From: Streptomyces ardesiacus
GTDB lineage: Bacteria > Actinomycetota > Actinomycetes > Streptomycetales > Streptomycetaceae
Length of the DNA: 64,000 bases
NCBI RefSeq assembly: GCF_003112575.1
Contig: NZ_BEWC01000007.1
Location: forward strand, 606,411 to 670,410
Direction: 5' to 3'
Numbering within the stretch: position 1 is the first letter of the stretch; each line of letters begins with the position of its first letter. Shown here in pieces: positions 50,310-59,626 of the stretch. The position numbers were made by a program, and so were the translations under genes. The notes under the pieces are model-generated. The model was not told the origin of the DNA, ran no database searches, and was given only the letters and a program-made list of their open reading frames with translations.

Positions 50310-53300
50310 CGCACGTGGCAGGTCGGCACTCCGAGCACTACCGGGTGCGGGACGAGGAACTCCTCGTCGGACTGCGCAGGGAACTCTTCGGCCCCTCCGA
50401 GGACGCGGCACCGGAGGACCGGGACGAGGTCCTCGCCCAGGACGCGCCGATCGACCGCTACCTGACCGGTGTGCTGTATCCGCGCGCCTCGCGGGAGCGG
50501 AGCATCGAGAACGCCGCCGAGCAGGACGGTCTGGACACGGCACCCGTCATGAGCCGGGAGGACGCCGAGGAGTCCGGTGCGCCTCAGGAAGCCGGTGTCG
50601 CGGGCGACAAGCGCCCGTCCTCCATGGGTCTGACCTTCGCGGTCGACCCGGACACGAGCGCCACGATCGTGGTCTCGACGCGCGCCGCGGTCTACGAACC
50701 CACCGACGCCGACGGCAACCCGGTTCCCGCACGCCGGGCCGAGGCCCGCACCGTCTCGGAGCAGCGGGAGCGGTGGCGACGCAAGGAGCTCGAACTCCCC
50801 GAGAAGATCGTCGACGTGACGGCTCCGACCCCGGGCGAGCTGATCGACCTGGTGCCGAAGAAGGTCGCGCTGCACGTCATCGTCCGCCGAGCCGATCCGG
50901 TCAGCGGCACGGTCACCGTCACGGTCACGCTGATCAACAGGCAGAAGGTCGGCGAGCGGGATCTCCAGGACGCCTTCGCCCTGTTCCAGTGCGGCCTGGT
51001 GGTCTGGGCCGCCGACGGCTCCAGTGCCTTCGTCGAGCGCCCCGCTCCGGAGACCGCCCACGACCCGGAGATCGCCGGCAGTCGGCTGCTGCACCGTCAT
51101 GCCCCGACCTTCGCCGTCGGCCACGGCTGTGCCGCCGCCTGGGACTGGGTTCCGTCGCCGATCGGCGTGACCGACAGCATCCCGGCCGCCGTCCCCGAGG
51201 TGCGCAGCGAGTTCGTGCCCAGCGTGGAGGTGCTGCTGACCGACTCCAACCCCGAGATCGACAGTTCGTCGTTGTCGATGCTGGGGCTCGCCGAGAAGCC
51301 CGACAGCGAGGTTCTGGCCGCCCTGGAGGGACTGGCGACGGGGTACGAGGACTGGATCGCCCGCAAGTCGGCGGAGGCCGACGCTCTGGCGGGCGGCCCT
51401 CACGGTGAGTCCGCGCGGGACCATGTGGCCACTTGTCGCGAGGCACTGGGCCGGATGCGCGAGGGCATCGGGCTGCTGAGGGCCAAACCCGACCTGATGC
51501 GGGCGTTCCGGCTGGCCAACCGCGCCATGGCCGACCAGCGGGCACGCAGCGCGTGGGTGAAGGATGGACGTGTCGGCAGCCCGGACCCGTCCGCGGGCCG
51601 CTGGCGTCCCTTCCAGATCGCCTTCCTCCTGCTCTGCACGGCCGGCATCGACGACCCTGCGCACGACGACCGGAAGATCTCCGACCTGCTCTGGTTCCCG
51701 ACCGGTGGTGGCAAGACCGAGGCCTACCTCGGGCTGATCGCCCTGACGTCCTTCCTGCGCCGCATCCGCAGGGGTGCCGACGGCGGCGGTGTCACCGTCA
51801 TCATGCGCTACACGCTTCGACTGCTGACTCTGCAGCAGTTCGAGCGTGCGGCGATCCTGCTCTGCGCCATGGAACAGATGAGGCGCCACACCCCCGAGCT
51901 GGGCGACGAACCGTTCTCCGTCGGTATGTGGGTGGGACGTTCGGCCACTCCCAACACGCTGGCCGAGGCCGCCGCCAGGCTCGACGAGCTGCGGGCCGAC
52001 CTCGACAAGCGTCTCGCCACCGAGAACCCGGTCCAGTTGCACGCCTGCCCGTGGTGCGGGACCCGGCTCGACGCCCGGGACTACGCGGTCGACGAGGAGG
52101 CCAAACGGATGGACATCCGCTGCCCGGGAGCGGACTGCGACTTCTCCGGCGGCCTTCCCGTCCACCTCATCGACGAGGCGGTGTACGACGCACGCCCGAC
52201 GCTGGTGATCGCCACCGTCGACAAGTTCGCCTCGATGCCGTGGCGCCCCGCGACCTCCGCGCTCTTCAACCTCGACGACCCGGCGGACGGCACTCCTCCC
52301 CCGGAGCTCATCGTCCAGGACGAGCTCCATCTGATCTCCGGCCCCCTGGGCACGCTCACCGGCCTCTACGAGACCGCGGTCGACGCGCTGGCCGAGCGAC
52401 CAAAGGTGATCGCCTCCACGGCGACCATCCGCCGCGCCGCCGACCAGGGGCGTCACCTCTTCGCCCGCGACGTGCGCCAGTTCCCGCCCGCCGGCCTCGA
52501 CTCCCGCGACTCGTGGTTCGCCGTGGAAACGCCGCGCGAGGAGAAGGCGAGTCGCCGCTACGTCGGCCTCCTGGCTCCCGGCACCAGTCAGTCCACGCTG
52601 CTGATCCGCACGTACGCCACACTGCTGCACCGGGCCATGCACGCGGAGACCGACGACAAGGTGCGCGACGCCTACTGGAGTCTCATCGGCTACTTCAACA
52701 GCCTGCGGCTGCTCTCCGCGGCCGAACTCCAGGTCCACGACGACGTGGTGGCCTACCTCGAACTGCTCGCCGACCGCGAGGGCGTGGCCGTGCGCCCGGT
52801 GGCCAACTACTCGGAGCTGACCAGCCGTATCGACGCCAGCGAGATCCCCACACGTCTCAAGGGCATCGAGAAGCGGCTCCCCGACGAGGACACCGTGGAC
52901 GTCCTGCTCGCCACGAACATGATCGCGGTGGGCGTGGACGTGGACCGACTCGGCCTGATGGCCGTGATGGGCCAACCGCAGACGACCGCCGAGTACATCC
53001 AGGCCACGAGCCGCGTCGGACGTGCACACCCCGGCCTCGTCGCCGTCATGCTCAACTCGGCGCGCGCCCGGGACCGGTCGCACTACGAGAACTTCCAGCA
53101 TTACCACTCGGCCCTCTACCGCGAGGTCGAGTCCACCTCCGTGACACCGTTCTCCGCCCGCGCACGGGAACGCGGCCTCCACGCGGTGGTCGTCGCCCTC
53201 ACCCGCATCCTGATCCCCGCGGCCCGCCCGAACGACGGCGCCGGTCGGGTCGAGACCTACGAGCACATCCTCCGGGGCCGCATCAGGTCCCTGCTCCTGG

Positions 53301-53551
53301 ACCGTGTCCTCGCCGTCACTCCCTCGGAGGCCGAGGCCGTCGAGCAGGGATTCGACGAGTTCGTCGACTGGTGGTGCAAGGAAGCCGGCATTCACTCGGG
53401 GCTGCTGTTCGAACCGAAGCGGGGCAGCCGCGCCCCCTCGATCCTGAAGGCGTACGACGACGAGTCGGAGGACCGCGAGGCCTGGCCCACCTTGTGGAGC
53501 CTGCGCGACGTCGATGCCGAGTCCGCCCTGTTCATGGAGGGAACCCGATGA
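50306..53551 (+). CDS. drmA: DISARM helicase DrmA
   Basis: A 1081-residue SF2-type helicase matching DrmA of DISARM phage defence, which with DrmB binds and channels DNA with 5' ends. After an N-terminal region of about 450 residues comes Walker A WFPTGGGKTEAYLG (about 463), then RYTLRLLTLQQ, a Cys cluster (CPWCGTRLD, CPGADCDF), the motif II equivalent QDELHLISGPLG, STATIRR, and motif VI ATSRVGRAHPG. It starts in the ATGA overlap with the UvrD-like gene and overlaps drmB in the same way. The C-terminal 170 residues are helical. Confidence 0.88.
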   Translation: MTHVAGRHSEHYRVRDEELLVGLRRELFGPSEDAAPEDRDEVLAQDAPIDRYLTGVLYPRASRERSIENAAEQDGLDTAPVMSREDAEESGAPQEAGVAGDKRPSSMGLTFAVDPDTSATIVVSTRAAVYEPTDADGNPVPARRAEARTVSEQRERWRRKELELPEKIVDVTAPTPGELIDLVPKKVALHVIVRRADPVSGTVTVTVTLINRQKVGERDLQDAFALFQCGLVVWAADGSSAFVERPAPETAHDPEIAGSRLLHRHAPTFAVGHGCAAAWDWVPSPIGVTDSIPAAVPEVRSEFVPSVEVLLTDSNPEIDSSSLSMLGLAEKPDSEVLAALEGLATGYEDWIARKSAEADALAGGPHGESARDHVATCREALGRMREGIGLLRAKPDLMRAFRLANRAMADQRARSAWVKDGRVGSPDPSAGRWRPFQIAFLLLCTAGIDDPAHDDRKISDLLWFPTGGGKTEAYLGLIALTSFLRRIRRGADGGGVTVIMRYTLRLLTLQQFERAAILLCAMEQMRRHTPELGDEPFSVGMWVGRSATPNTLAEAAARLDELRADLDKRLATENPVQLHACPWCGTRLDARDYAVDEEAKRMDIRCPGADCDFSGGLPVHLIDEAVYDARPTLVIATVDKFASMPWRPATSALFNLDDPADGTPPPELIVQDELHLISGPLGTLTGLYETAVDALAERPKVIASTATIRRAADQGRHLFARDVRQFPPAGLDSRDSWFAVETPREEKASRRYVGLLAPGTSQSTLLIRTYATLLHRAMHAETDDKVRDAYWSLIGYFNSLRLLSAAELQVHDDVVAYLELLADREGVAVRPVANYSELTSRIDASEIPTRLKGIEKRLPDEDTVDVLLATNMIAVGVDVDRLGLMAVMGQPQTTAEYIQATSRVGRAHPGLVAVMLNSARARDRSHYENFQHYHSALYREVESTSVTPFSARARERGLHAVVVALTRILIPAARPNDGAGRVETYEHILRGRIRSLLLDRVLAVTPSEAEAVEQGFDEFVDWWCKEAGIHSGLLFEPKRGSRAPSILKAYDDESEDREAWPTLWSLRDVDAESALFMEGTR

Positions 53552-55419
53552 CTCCGCCCCCCAACCGCCGCCGTCGGACCGCGGTCAACGGCACCGCCCC
53601 GGCCCACAACCTGCCCCGCCGCGGCTCGGTCCGTCGGGCCCAGGCGATCAGCACGTACGGCGTCGGATCGCTCATCGCCGTCGACCACGAGTCCTTCGTC
53701 GTGTCCGGTCTGGACGAGGCCGACCGGAGTTGGCGCGGTGACGAGTCGCCCGTCGTCCACGAGCGACGGCTGGCCAGACTGCTCGACGTCGACTTCTTCC
53801 GGTTGCCGCCGGCGTCCGACGACACCAGCAAGGACGGCCTTCGGGTCCGCCGCTTCCCCCTGATGCACTCGTGTCCCGAGTGCAACGACCTGCAACCCCA
53901 CCGCGACTTCTCCCCACCTGCCGGACGAAGCGTCTGCGGCACCTGCGAGGTGGACCTCGTCCCCTCCCGCTTCGTCGTCGCCTGCGAAGCCGGACACCTC
54001 GACGAGTTCCCCTACTGGCAGTGGGTGCACCGCTCGCCCGACCGTGACTCCGCGAGGATCGGGAAGTGCGGCGGCAGGCTCAGGATGCGCACGACCGGGC
54101 GCACCTCTTCGCTCCGCTCCATCGTCGTCTCCTGCACGTGCGGACAGGTGCCCGAGGTGTCGATGGAGGGTTCCTTCCGCAGGAACGCGCTGAAGGACCT
54201 CCGTCTCACCTGCCGGGGCGCCCGTCCGTGGCTCGGCACCTCCGCCGCGGACCCCGCGGGGTGCGGTCTTCCCCTGCGCACCCTCCAGCGCGGTTCCTCG
54301 TCGGTGTGGCAACCGGTGTTGAAGTCGGCGCTCTCCATCCCCCCGTGGAGCAGCGGCCGTGCGGATCCGCTCGCGGAACACTGGGCGAAGCTGAGGACGT
54401 ACGACGACGTGGCGCGCATCGAGGGCTACCTCGATGCCGTCTTCGGCGACAGGGAGTGGCCCCTCCCTCTGGAAGAGATCATGGCGTTGCTCGACGCCGA
54501 GCGCGAGGAGGACCCGCAGGACGACAGGACGCCCGGCTTCGACCACCGCTACCGCGCCCTCCGCAACAAGGAGTACGAGCGCCTGCGTTCGGGCAACGAC
54601 GAGAGCGAGCAGTCCCGTGACGAGCAGTTCGTCTGCGAGACACCGCTCGGTGATCAGGCCGTGCTCCAACCGCTCGGGATCACGGGCCCGATGCTGGTGA
54701 AGAAGCTGCGCGAAGTCCGGGCCCTGAAGGCGTTCACCCGCCTCGTCGACGCGGAATCGACGACCGACCCGAAGGAGATGCCGCTCTCCGAGAGGCCCCT
54801 GCGCTGGCTGCCGGCCATGGAGGTCCAGGGCGAAGGGGTCTTCCTGCGCCTGGACGAGAGCCGCCTGGACGCGTGGGAGAAGGCACCGGCCGTGGCTGCC
54901 CGGGTCGAGCGCATGCGAGCCGCTCACCAGCGCATGCTCGACCAGCGGGCCGACGACCCGAGTCAGGCGGTGACTTCCCCGGCTTCGCCCCGCATGGTGC
55001 TGCTGCACACCTTGGCCCACGTCCTCGTCAACGAGTGGAGCCTGGAGGCGGGGTACCCTTCCGCCTCCCTGCGGGAGCGCCTGTACGCGGCGGACGACAT
55101 GGCCGGGGTGCTGGTCTACACGGCGACGAGCGACTCGGCGGGCAGTCTCGGCGGACTCGTCGCCCAAGGCGAACCGGACGTTCTCGACCGCACTGTGCGT
55201 TCGGCGATCCGACGCGCCGAGTGGTGCTCCTCCGACCCGCTGTGCATGGAGGCCGAGGTGGGCGGTTCGACGGGGACGAACCTCGCTGCCTGCCACGCCT
55301 GCGTGATGCTCCCCGAGACGAGCTGCGAGCACAACAACGTCCTGCTGGACCGTGCGCTGCTGGTGGGAACACCGGAGGCGCCCGCCCTGGGATTCTTCGC
55401 GCACCTCACCGCGGGCTGA
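53548..55419 (+). CDS. drmB: DISARM protein DrmB (DUF1998)
   Basis: A 623-residue partner of DrmA carrying the DUF1998 region. The N-terminus has RRAQAISTYGVGSLIAVD, typical of DrmB. A zinc cluster follows at about 109-134 (CPECNDLQ, CGTCEVD). The DUF1998 part near the C-terminus has LLHTLAHVLVNEWSLEAGY, DSAGSLGGLV, and Cys groups CSSDPLCME and CHACVMLPETSCEH. It is the last gene of the operon and its end overlaps the convergent GHKL gene by 14 bases. No drmC (phospholipase D-type nuclease) follows, which makes the set non-canonical. Confidence 0.88.
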   Translation: MTPPPNRRRRTAVNGTAPAHNLPRRGSVRRAQAISTYGVGSLIAVDHESFVVSGLDEADRSWRGDESPVVHERRLARLLDVDFFRLPPASDDTSKDGLRVRRFPLMHSCPECNDLQPHRDFSPPAGRSVCGTCEVDLVPSRFVVACEAGHLDEFPYWQWVHRSPDRDSARIGKCGGRLRMRTTGRTSSLRSIVVSCTCGQVPEVSMEGSFRRNALKDLRLTCRGARPWLGTSAADPAGCGLPLRTLQRGSSSVWQPVLKSALSIPPWSSGRADPLAEHWAKLRTYDDVARIEGYLDAVFGDREWPLPLEEIMALLDAEREEDPQDDRTPGFDHRYRALRNKEYERLRSGNDESEQSRDEQFVCETPLGDQAVLQPLGITGPMLVKKLREVRALKAFTRLVDAESTTDPKEMPLSERPLRWLPAMEVQGEGVFLRLDESRLDAWEKAPAVAARVERMRAAHQRMLDQRADDPSQAVTSPASPRMVLLHTLAHVLVNEWSLEAGYPSASLRERLYAADDMAGVLVYTATSDSAGSLGGLVAQGEPDVLDRTVRSAIRRAEWCSSDPLCMEAEVGGSTGTNLAACHACVMLPETSCEHNNVLLDRALLVGTPEAPALGFFAHLTAG

Positions 55420-56050
55420 CACCCTCGAAAGCCTCGGCCTCGAACCGAATCTGCGCACGGTCCAGCACGTCGTCCGCGTCTCGGCCGTGCGCACTGAGCC
55501 AGTGGAGGAGGTCGGTGACCACGCAGATCGCCGCCTCCTCCCCCTCGGTGACGCCCAACCTGGCGGACCCGGGTCCACGCTTGGGCTGCCCGGCACCGTA
55601 AAGTCCGATCACCGTCTCGACCCGGGTCATCCTCAGGCACCCTTCGTGGCCGCTCACCGGCGGCAGGCCGGTGGCCAGCTCGCACCAGGTGACCTTGCGG
55701 TCGGCGCACAGATGAACGCCCCACCGATCCGCGATCGCCCCGACGAGCGCCATTCCCCGACCGCCTTCCGACTCGAGATCCGCGGCGACGAGCGCAGGAA
55801 GGACGCTGGTGTCGGGGTCGTGCACCTCGATGCGCAGGGTGGTGCCGTTCAGCTCCACCGCCAGGGTCGTCGGCGTACCGGCACCGACGTGAGTGATGAC
55901 ATTGGCCACGAATTCGCTCACACAGAGCTGTGCCTCGTCGACCAGGTCCCGCAGTCCCCACGCTCCGAGGCAGGCGCGTACGTTCCGTCGCAGCACCGCC
56001 ACTTCTGCCTCATGAGCCTCGAATTCCACAACCCACGACGGCTGTGTCAT
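55406..56050 (-). CDS. GHKL ATP-binding (anti-sigma-factor-like) protein
   Basis: A 214-residue protein with a HATPase_c domain of the RsbW/SpoIIAB-like class common in Streptomyces: LCVSEFVANVITHVGAG (N-box), IEVHDPDTSVLP (G1), and GGRGMALVGAIADRWGVH (G2/G3), then about 80 extra residues of unknown role ending in QIRFEAEAFEGV. It is divergent from the Scr1-type regulator with a 29-bp palindrome between. Such ATP-binding, Scr1 and DUF397 trios are numerous in the genus and probably control development or stress responses. Its 3' end overlaps drmB. Confidence 0.82.
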   Translation of the reverse strand: MTQPSWVVEFEAHEAEVAVLRRNVRACLGAWGLRDLVDEAQLCVSEFVANVITHVGAGTPTTLAVELNGTTLRIEVHDPDTSVLPALVAADLESEGGRGMALVGAIADRWGVHLCADRKVTWCELATGLPPVSGHEGCLRMTRVETVIGLYGAGQPKRGPGSARLGVTEGEEAAICVVTDLLHWLSAHGRDADDVLDRAQIRFEAEAFEGVSPR

Positions 56051-56161
56051 GCATGCGGTTGGGATCACTTCCGACCTCCGACATCCGTGCATCCGGGCAG
56101 ACGACGGGTGTTCCGCACCGGTCCCGTCCCGTCGTCGTGCTCGCCAGCATGGCCGGCACAC

Positions 56162-56190
56162 ATCTCGCCGTGCAATGTGCACGGCGAGAT
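56162..56190. promoter_or_regulatory. 29-bp palindrome between GHKL and Scr1 genes
   Basis: ATCTCGCCGTGCA (56162-56174) and TGCACGGCGAGAT (56178-56190) are perfect 13-bp inverted arms around ATG. The element lies 74 bases upstream of the Scr1-type gene and 111 bases upstream of the divergent GHKL gene. It may be an operator for the Scr1 regulator or, if transcribed, a very stable hairpin. Confidence 0.65.
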
Positions 56191-56264
56191 TCGCACCATC
56201 GGGTGATTGTCCTCCGGAGCCCTTGGCACAGAGACTGGACGCTGTTCGGACGAAGGGGGCCGAC

Positions 56265-57113
56265 ATGGCCGGATCGCCGACGGCACGTCGCCGTCGCCTC
56301 TCCATCGAATTGAAGAAGCTTCGGGAGAAGAATGCGCTGACCTGCGCGCAAGTGGGAGCGGCCCTGGACTGGAGCGGGTCCAAGGTCAACCGGATGGAGA
56401 CCGGCAGTGGGAGGGTCCAGCCGTCCGACGTGGACGTCCTGTGCCGCTTCTACGAGACCAGCGAGGAACTGCGCGAGTTCCTCAAGTCGTTGGCCCGACA
56501 GGCAAAGACCCGCAGTTGGTGGCAGGCGCACGGCTCGGGCGTGCCCGAATGGTTCTCCATCTACATCGGCCTCGAACAGGACGCCTCCACGCTGCGCCAG
56601 TACCAGTGCGAGGTGCTGCCCGGCCTCCTGCAGACGGAGCCGTACGCACGTGAACTCCACACGTGTGGCTCCTACATGCCGCCGGAGGACATCGACCGCG
56701 CGGTGCGGGTTCGCCTGGAACGGCAGTCGATGCTCAGCGCGCCCGATGCCCCCGACTGCTGGTTCGTCGTGAGCGAAGGAGCGGTGCGCAGGGTCATAGG
56801 GGACCGCGAAGTCATGCGCGCCCAACTGGAACACGTGTTGGACGCGGTCCAGCGCCCGAGCGTGACGCTCCAGGTACTCCCGTTCGACGCCGGCACCTGC
56901 CCGACCACGGGCCCGTTCACCGTGCTCGGTTTCCCGGACCCGGAGGACCCGGACATCGTCTACCGGGACGGAATCACCGATGCCATGTACCTGGAGGGGG
57001 AACCTCACATCCGGGAGTACAACAGGGCCTTCGACGAACTGCGAGCGGCGGCCCTGAGCCCGCGGCGCACCATGGAGTTGCTCACCACCGTGATGAAGGA
57101 GTCGACACGATGA
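56265..57113 (+). CDS. Scr1-family XRE transcriptional regulator
   Basis: A 282-residue regulator of the XRE/Scr1 group. The helix-turn-helix (residues 12-65) includes LKKLREKNALTCAQVGAALDWSGSKVNRME in two parts. The C-terminal Scr1 domain (about 95-275) has YIGLEQDASTLRQYQ, LPGLLQTEPYAREL and the late TVLGFPDPEDPDIVYRDG. Its stop overlaps the DUF397 gene (ATGA), the usual pairing. Members such as BldB/WhiJ-system proteins act with DUF397 partners in development. ATG 56265 has AAGGGGG about 7 bases upstream. Confidence 0.88.
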   Translation: MAGSPTARRRRLSIELKKLREKNALTCAQVGAALDWSGSKVNRMETGSGRVQPSDVDVLCRFYETSEELREFLKSLARQAKTRSWWQAHGSGVPEWFSIYIGLEQDASTLRQYQCEVLPGLLQTEPYARELHTCGSYMPPEDIDRAVRVRLERQSMLSAPDAPDCWFVVSEGAVRRVIGDREVMRAQLEHVLDAVQRPSVTLQVLPFDAGTCPTTGPFTVLGFPDPEDPDIVYRDGITDAMYLEGEPHIREYNRAFDELRAAALSPRRTMELLTTVMKESTR

Positions 57114-57322
57114 ACACCGACCTCGACGGCCTCGGCGGGAGCGGACCGTCCCTCACGTGGGTCAGGTCGTCCTACAGCAACGGCGCGGGGGGCGAATGCG
57201 TCGAGTGCGCCGCCGCGGGTGATCGGATACTCGTGCGCGACACGAAGACGGGCGGCGCCCTCGTGACATCCGTGGGCGTCGTCGCCTGGCGTGCCTTTAC
57301 GGGCACCGTCGGTCGGGACTGA
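57110..57322 (+). CDS. DUF397 protein, partner of the Scr1 regulator
   Basis: A 70-residue DUF397 protein. The family signature is complete: LTWVRSSYSNGAGGECVECA, then a short beta region VLVRDTK-like (ILVRDTKTGG) and closing VVAWRAFTGTV. It overlaps the upstream regulator by four bases. DUF397 proteins are thought to bind and neutralise their cognate XRE regulator, in the manner of WhiJ-type systems. Confidence 0.9.
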   Translation: MNTDLDGLGGSGPSLTWVRSSYSNGAGGECVECAAAGDRILVRDTKTGGALVTSVGVVAWRAFTGTVGRD

Positions 57323-57493
57323 CCGTGATCCATTGCCCTCGGGCCGCAGGGCCGGTTCCCGTGGTGGTGTCACCGCGGCGGGAGAAGCCTGCGCCCGACT
57401 CAGACCTGTAGGCGTCCGCGCCCCCACGGCCCGTCCGCCCCGTACCGGTGGCCATAGGCCCTGTCGCGGGGTCACGCCTGGAGGCGGACGCAC

Positions 57494-57796
57494 ATGAGGA
57501 CGGTGCGCCGCTCCCGTGCGGCCCTGATGCCGACCGGGGGAGCGTACGGCGAGGACGGTGAAGGCCGTCCCGAGCTGCTCCGTACAGCGCTGGCCCGGGC
57601 GGGTGTTCAGGGCTCCGCAGCGGTGTTCTTCGGTGATACTCCGGCCGATGCCGTGGGCGGGCGGGAAGCCGGGGTTCGGGTCGTCGCGGTGGCCGCGGGC
57701 CGGGCTTCGGCCAAGGAACTGCGAGCCGCGGGTGCCGCGGATGTCCTCGAGTCCCTGTCGGATGTTCCCGCTGTGCCGGCCGCTGTCGGAGTATGA
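57494..57796 (+). pseudogene. C-terminal remnant of a HAD phosphatase gene
   Basis: The frame encodes the second half of a HAD hydrolase: PELLRTALARAG, then motif IV FFGDTPADAVGGREAGVRVV, and a C-terminal KELRAAGAADVLESLSD. Motif I (DxD) and the cap are absent and no upstream frame supplies them, so about 150 residues are missing. The nominal ATG at 57494 begins in unrelated sequence. It is read as a decayed gene, not a functional phosphatase. Confidence 0.65.
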
Positions 57797-57867
57797 CCGA
57801 CATCCGCAGCACGGGGGCGGGGGGACGGACCACACGGCCCGTCCCCCCGCCCAGCCGTACGGAGTCG

Positions 57868-58218
57868 TCAGGCCAGGGCCAGCCGTGCCTCGGCCTTGTT
57901 CGTGCCGGCGAAGGAGTGGGAGAACTGCTTGCGCACGCCGGAGTTGCAGGCCTCGGCGCGCTTGGTCTGGCCGTTGCCGCCCACGATGCGGACCACGGCG
58001 CACTTGCCGTCCGTGCGGGTGTCCTCGACCCAGCCGGACACCGTGACCTTGCCGCCCGAGCACCGCAGCGTCCAACTCGCCTCCGCGCCGTCGATCTTGG
58101 GGGCGGCGGACGACGGGCAGGCGGCGGCGTTCGCCGGTGCGGCGACACCGAGGGCGAGCCCGCCGGCGAGCAGGACGGCGGAGAGGGCGGACGTGACGGT
58201 CTTGCGGACTGCGGACAT
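57868..58218 (-). CDS. Small secreted protein with four cysteines
   Basis: A 116-residue protein with a clear signal peptide (VTSALSAVLLAGGLALGV, cleavage near ANAAA), leaving about 85 residues. Four cysteines remain (ACPSS, LRCSGG, GKCAVV, EACNSG), enough for two disulfides. The mature part looks beta-rich (WTLRCSGGKVTVSGWVEDT). No family is recognised. A GAAGGGG element lies about 9 bases before the ATG. It stands alone on the minus strand. A role outside the cell (inhibitor, signal or binding protein) is possible but unsupported. Confidence 0.7.
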   Translation of the reverse strand: MSAVRKTVTSALSAVLLAGGLALGVAAPANAAACPSSAAPKIDGAEASWTLRCSGGKVTVSGWVEDTRTDGKCAVVRIVGGNGQTKRAEACNSGVRKQFSHSFAGTNKAEARLALA

Positions 58219-58478
58219 GGAGGTACCCCTTCGAGGAGAGAGAGTCGCCGGGAACCCGGCCGGGACGGAACGGCGCGTTTCTCCCGTTCCGGGCCGTCCC
58301 GCCGGTGCGGCTGGACGGCGGGTCCGGGAGCGCCGGTCGCCCCCTCAGCATGTCCGGCGGAACCGGACGGCGAGCACGATGCGCGAGGCTCTTCCATGTG
58401 CATCCGTGCATGCCCATGCAGCACGCGGGATGTGGGCTCCGGCCTGCGGGTATGCGGTGCCGGGCCGGGCCCGGTGCG

Positions 58479-59567
58479 TCACGTGGGCGGCACGGGCGAA
58501 CGGTTCTCGGGGCGCTGGTAGTCGGGTGAGCCGACGGGTGGGCGCTGGTTGACGAGCAGGGCGAGCCAGGTCGCCCGGTCCGTCCTTCCCGTCACCGGCA
58601 GGCCATGGGTGCGCTGGAACAGCTTCAGGTCCTCGGCAGTCGCCGCCGTGAAGTGTCCCGAGACCGCCGTGGCTCCCAGGCCGACGTTGTTCAGGAGGTC
58701 CTGTACGGCGCGTACGGCCGGGCCCGTGTCACCGGGCGCGACCTGTTCCAGCAGTTCCGGCCAGGTGTGGTTGCCCACCTTGCCGTCGGCCTGGAGCTGG
58801 TGCTTCTCCTGGAAGTCCATGACCGCTTCGTGGGTCGTCTCCTCGAACCGGCCGTCGGCCCGCACGTCGTAGCCGTGCTCTTTCAGCAGGTACTGCAGCG
58901 CGCGGCCCCACGCGTACCTGTCCACCGCGTTCTTGTCCATGTACAGCAGCGGCCATTCCTCCGATGCCCGGTCCGTCCGGTCCGCCCGGTCCGCCTGGTC
59001 CGTCCGGGCCGACGCACCCGCGCCCTCCGCGCCGCGTTGCCCGCTCCCGGTGCCCGCCTGACCGGCCGGGACGAGCCCCCCGTCGGCGTACAGGCCCGCG
59101 GCGAAGGACACGGCGGCCGTGACCGCGAGGGCAAGGAAGGGACGGGCACGGCGGAACCGGGGGCCGCGGCCGGCGGGGCGGGTGGAGACGCCCGCGGCGG
59201 AGGCGCCGTCGGGGCCCGTGCTGCCGGAGGTGGTCCTGTCGGCGGGGCCGGGGCAGACCGCGCGCTGCCTGCTGTTCCACTCCAGGGCGGCCCTGCTCAG
59301 CGACCTGGCCCGGTCCAGTTCCGATGCCGGTGCCCGCAGATGGGCGTGGAGGGCCTCCACGATCCCCGGGGGCGCCGTCGAGGTGTGTTTCGGGTTCAGG
59401 TAGCGCGACAGTGTCGTCTGGTCGATGCCGAGGCGTGCGGCCAGGGCCTGCTGTGTGGGACGCCTGCCGTCGAAGGCACCGCCCGTCCCCTCCCACCAAC
59501 GCCGGAGCAGCGCCGCCAGCTCCGCCCCCGGCTGTTCCGGGTGCGGGCTCTCCCGCTCGTGCGTCAT
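58479..59567 (-). CDS. XRE-type protein with membrane anchor and two peptidoglycan-binding domains
   Basis: A 362-residue three-part protein. Residues 15-75 are a helix-turn-helix (RRPTQQALAARLGIDQTTLS). A basic linker and a membrane span follow at about 148-166 (FLALAVTAAVSFAAGLYADG). The outer part has an Asp/Arg-rich spacer (DQADRADRTDRASEE) and two peptidoglycan_binding_1 repeats (AVMDFQEKHQLQADGKVG; DLKLFQRTHGLPVTGRTD). The layout suggests a membrane-bound regulator that reads wall state outside and binds DNA inside. Three 14-bp repeats lie 60-101 bases upstream of the start. Confidence 0.8.
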   Translation of the reverse strand: MTHERESPHPEQPGAELAALLRRWWEGTGGAFDGRRPTQQALAARLGIDQTTLSRYLNPKHTSTAPPGIVEALHAHLRAPASELDRARSLSRAALEWNSRQRAVCPGPADRTTSGSTGPDGASAAGVSTRPAGRGPRFRRARPFLALAVTAAVSFAAGLYADGGLVPAGQAGTGSGQRGAEGAGASARTDQADRADRTDRASEEWPLLYMDKNAVDRYAWGRALQYLLKEHGYDVRADGRFEETTHEAVMDFQEKHQLQADGKVGNHTWPELLEQVAPGDTGPAVRAVQDLLNNVGLGATAVSGHFTAATAEDLKLFQRTHGLPVTGRTDRATWLALLVNQRPPVGSPDYQRPENRSPVPPT

Positions 59568-59626
59568 GGCTCGCCTGTCTCCCTGTCGTCGTACGGACAG
59601 GCGGGGCGTCCACGTCACTGCGCGAC

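Noticed and set aside
49949..53395. Long minus-strand frame opposite uvrD-like and drmA
   Set aside because: Low-complexity translation without motifs, antisense to two well-supported genes that overlap each other by ATGA.
51433..55419. Plus-strand frame that seems to fuse the second half of drmA with drmB
   Set aside because: Its first 700 residues are an out-of-frame reading of drmA; only the part from 53548 is real (drmB).
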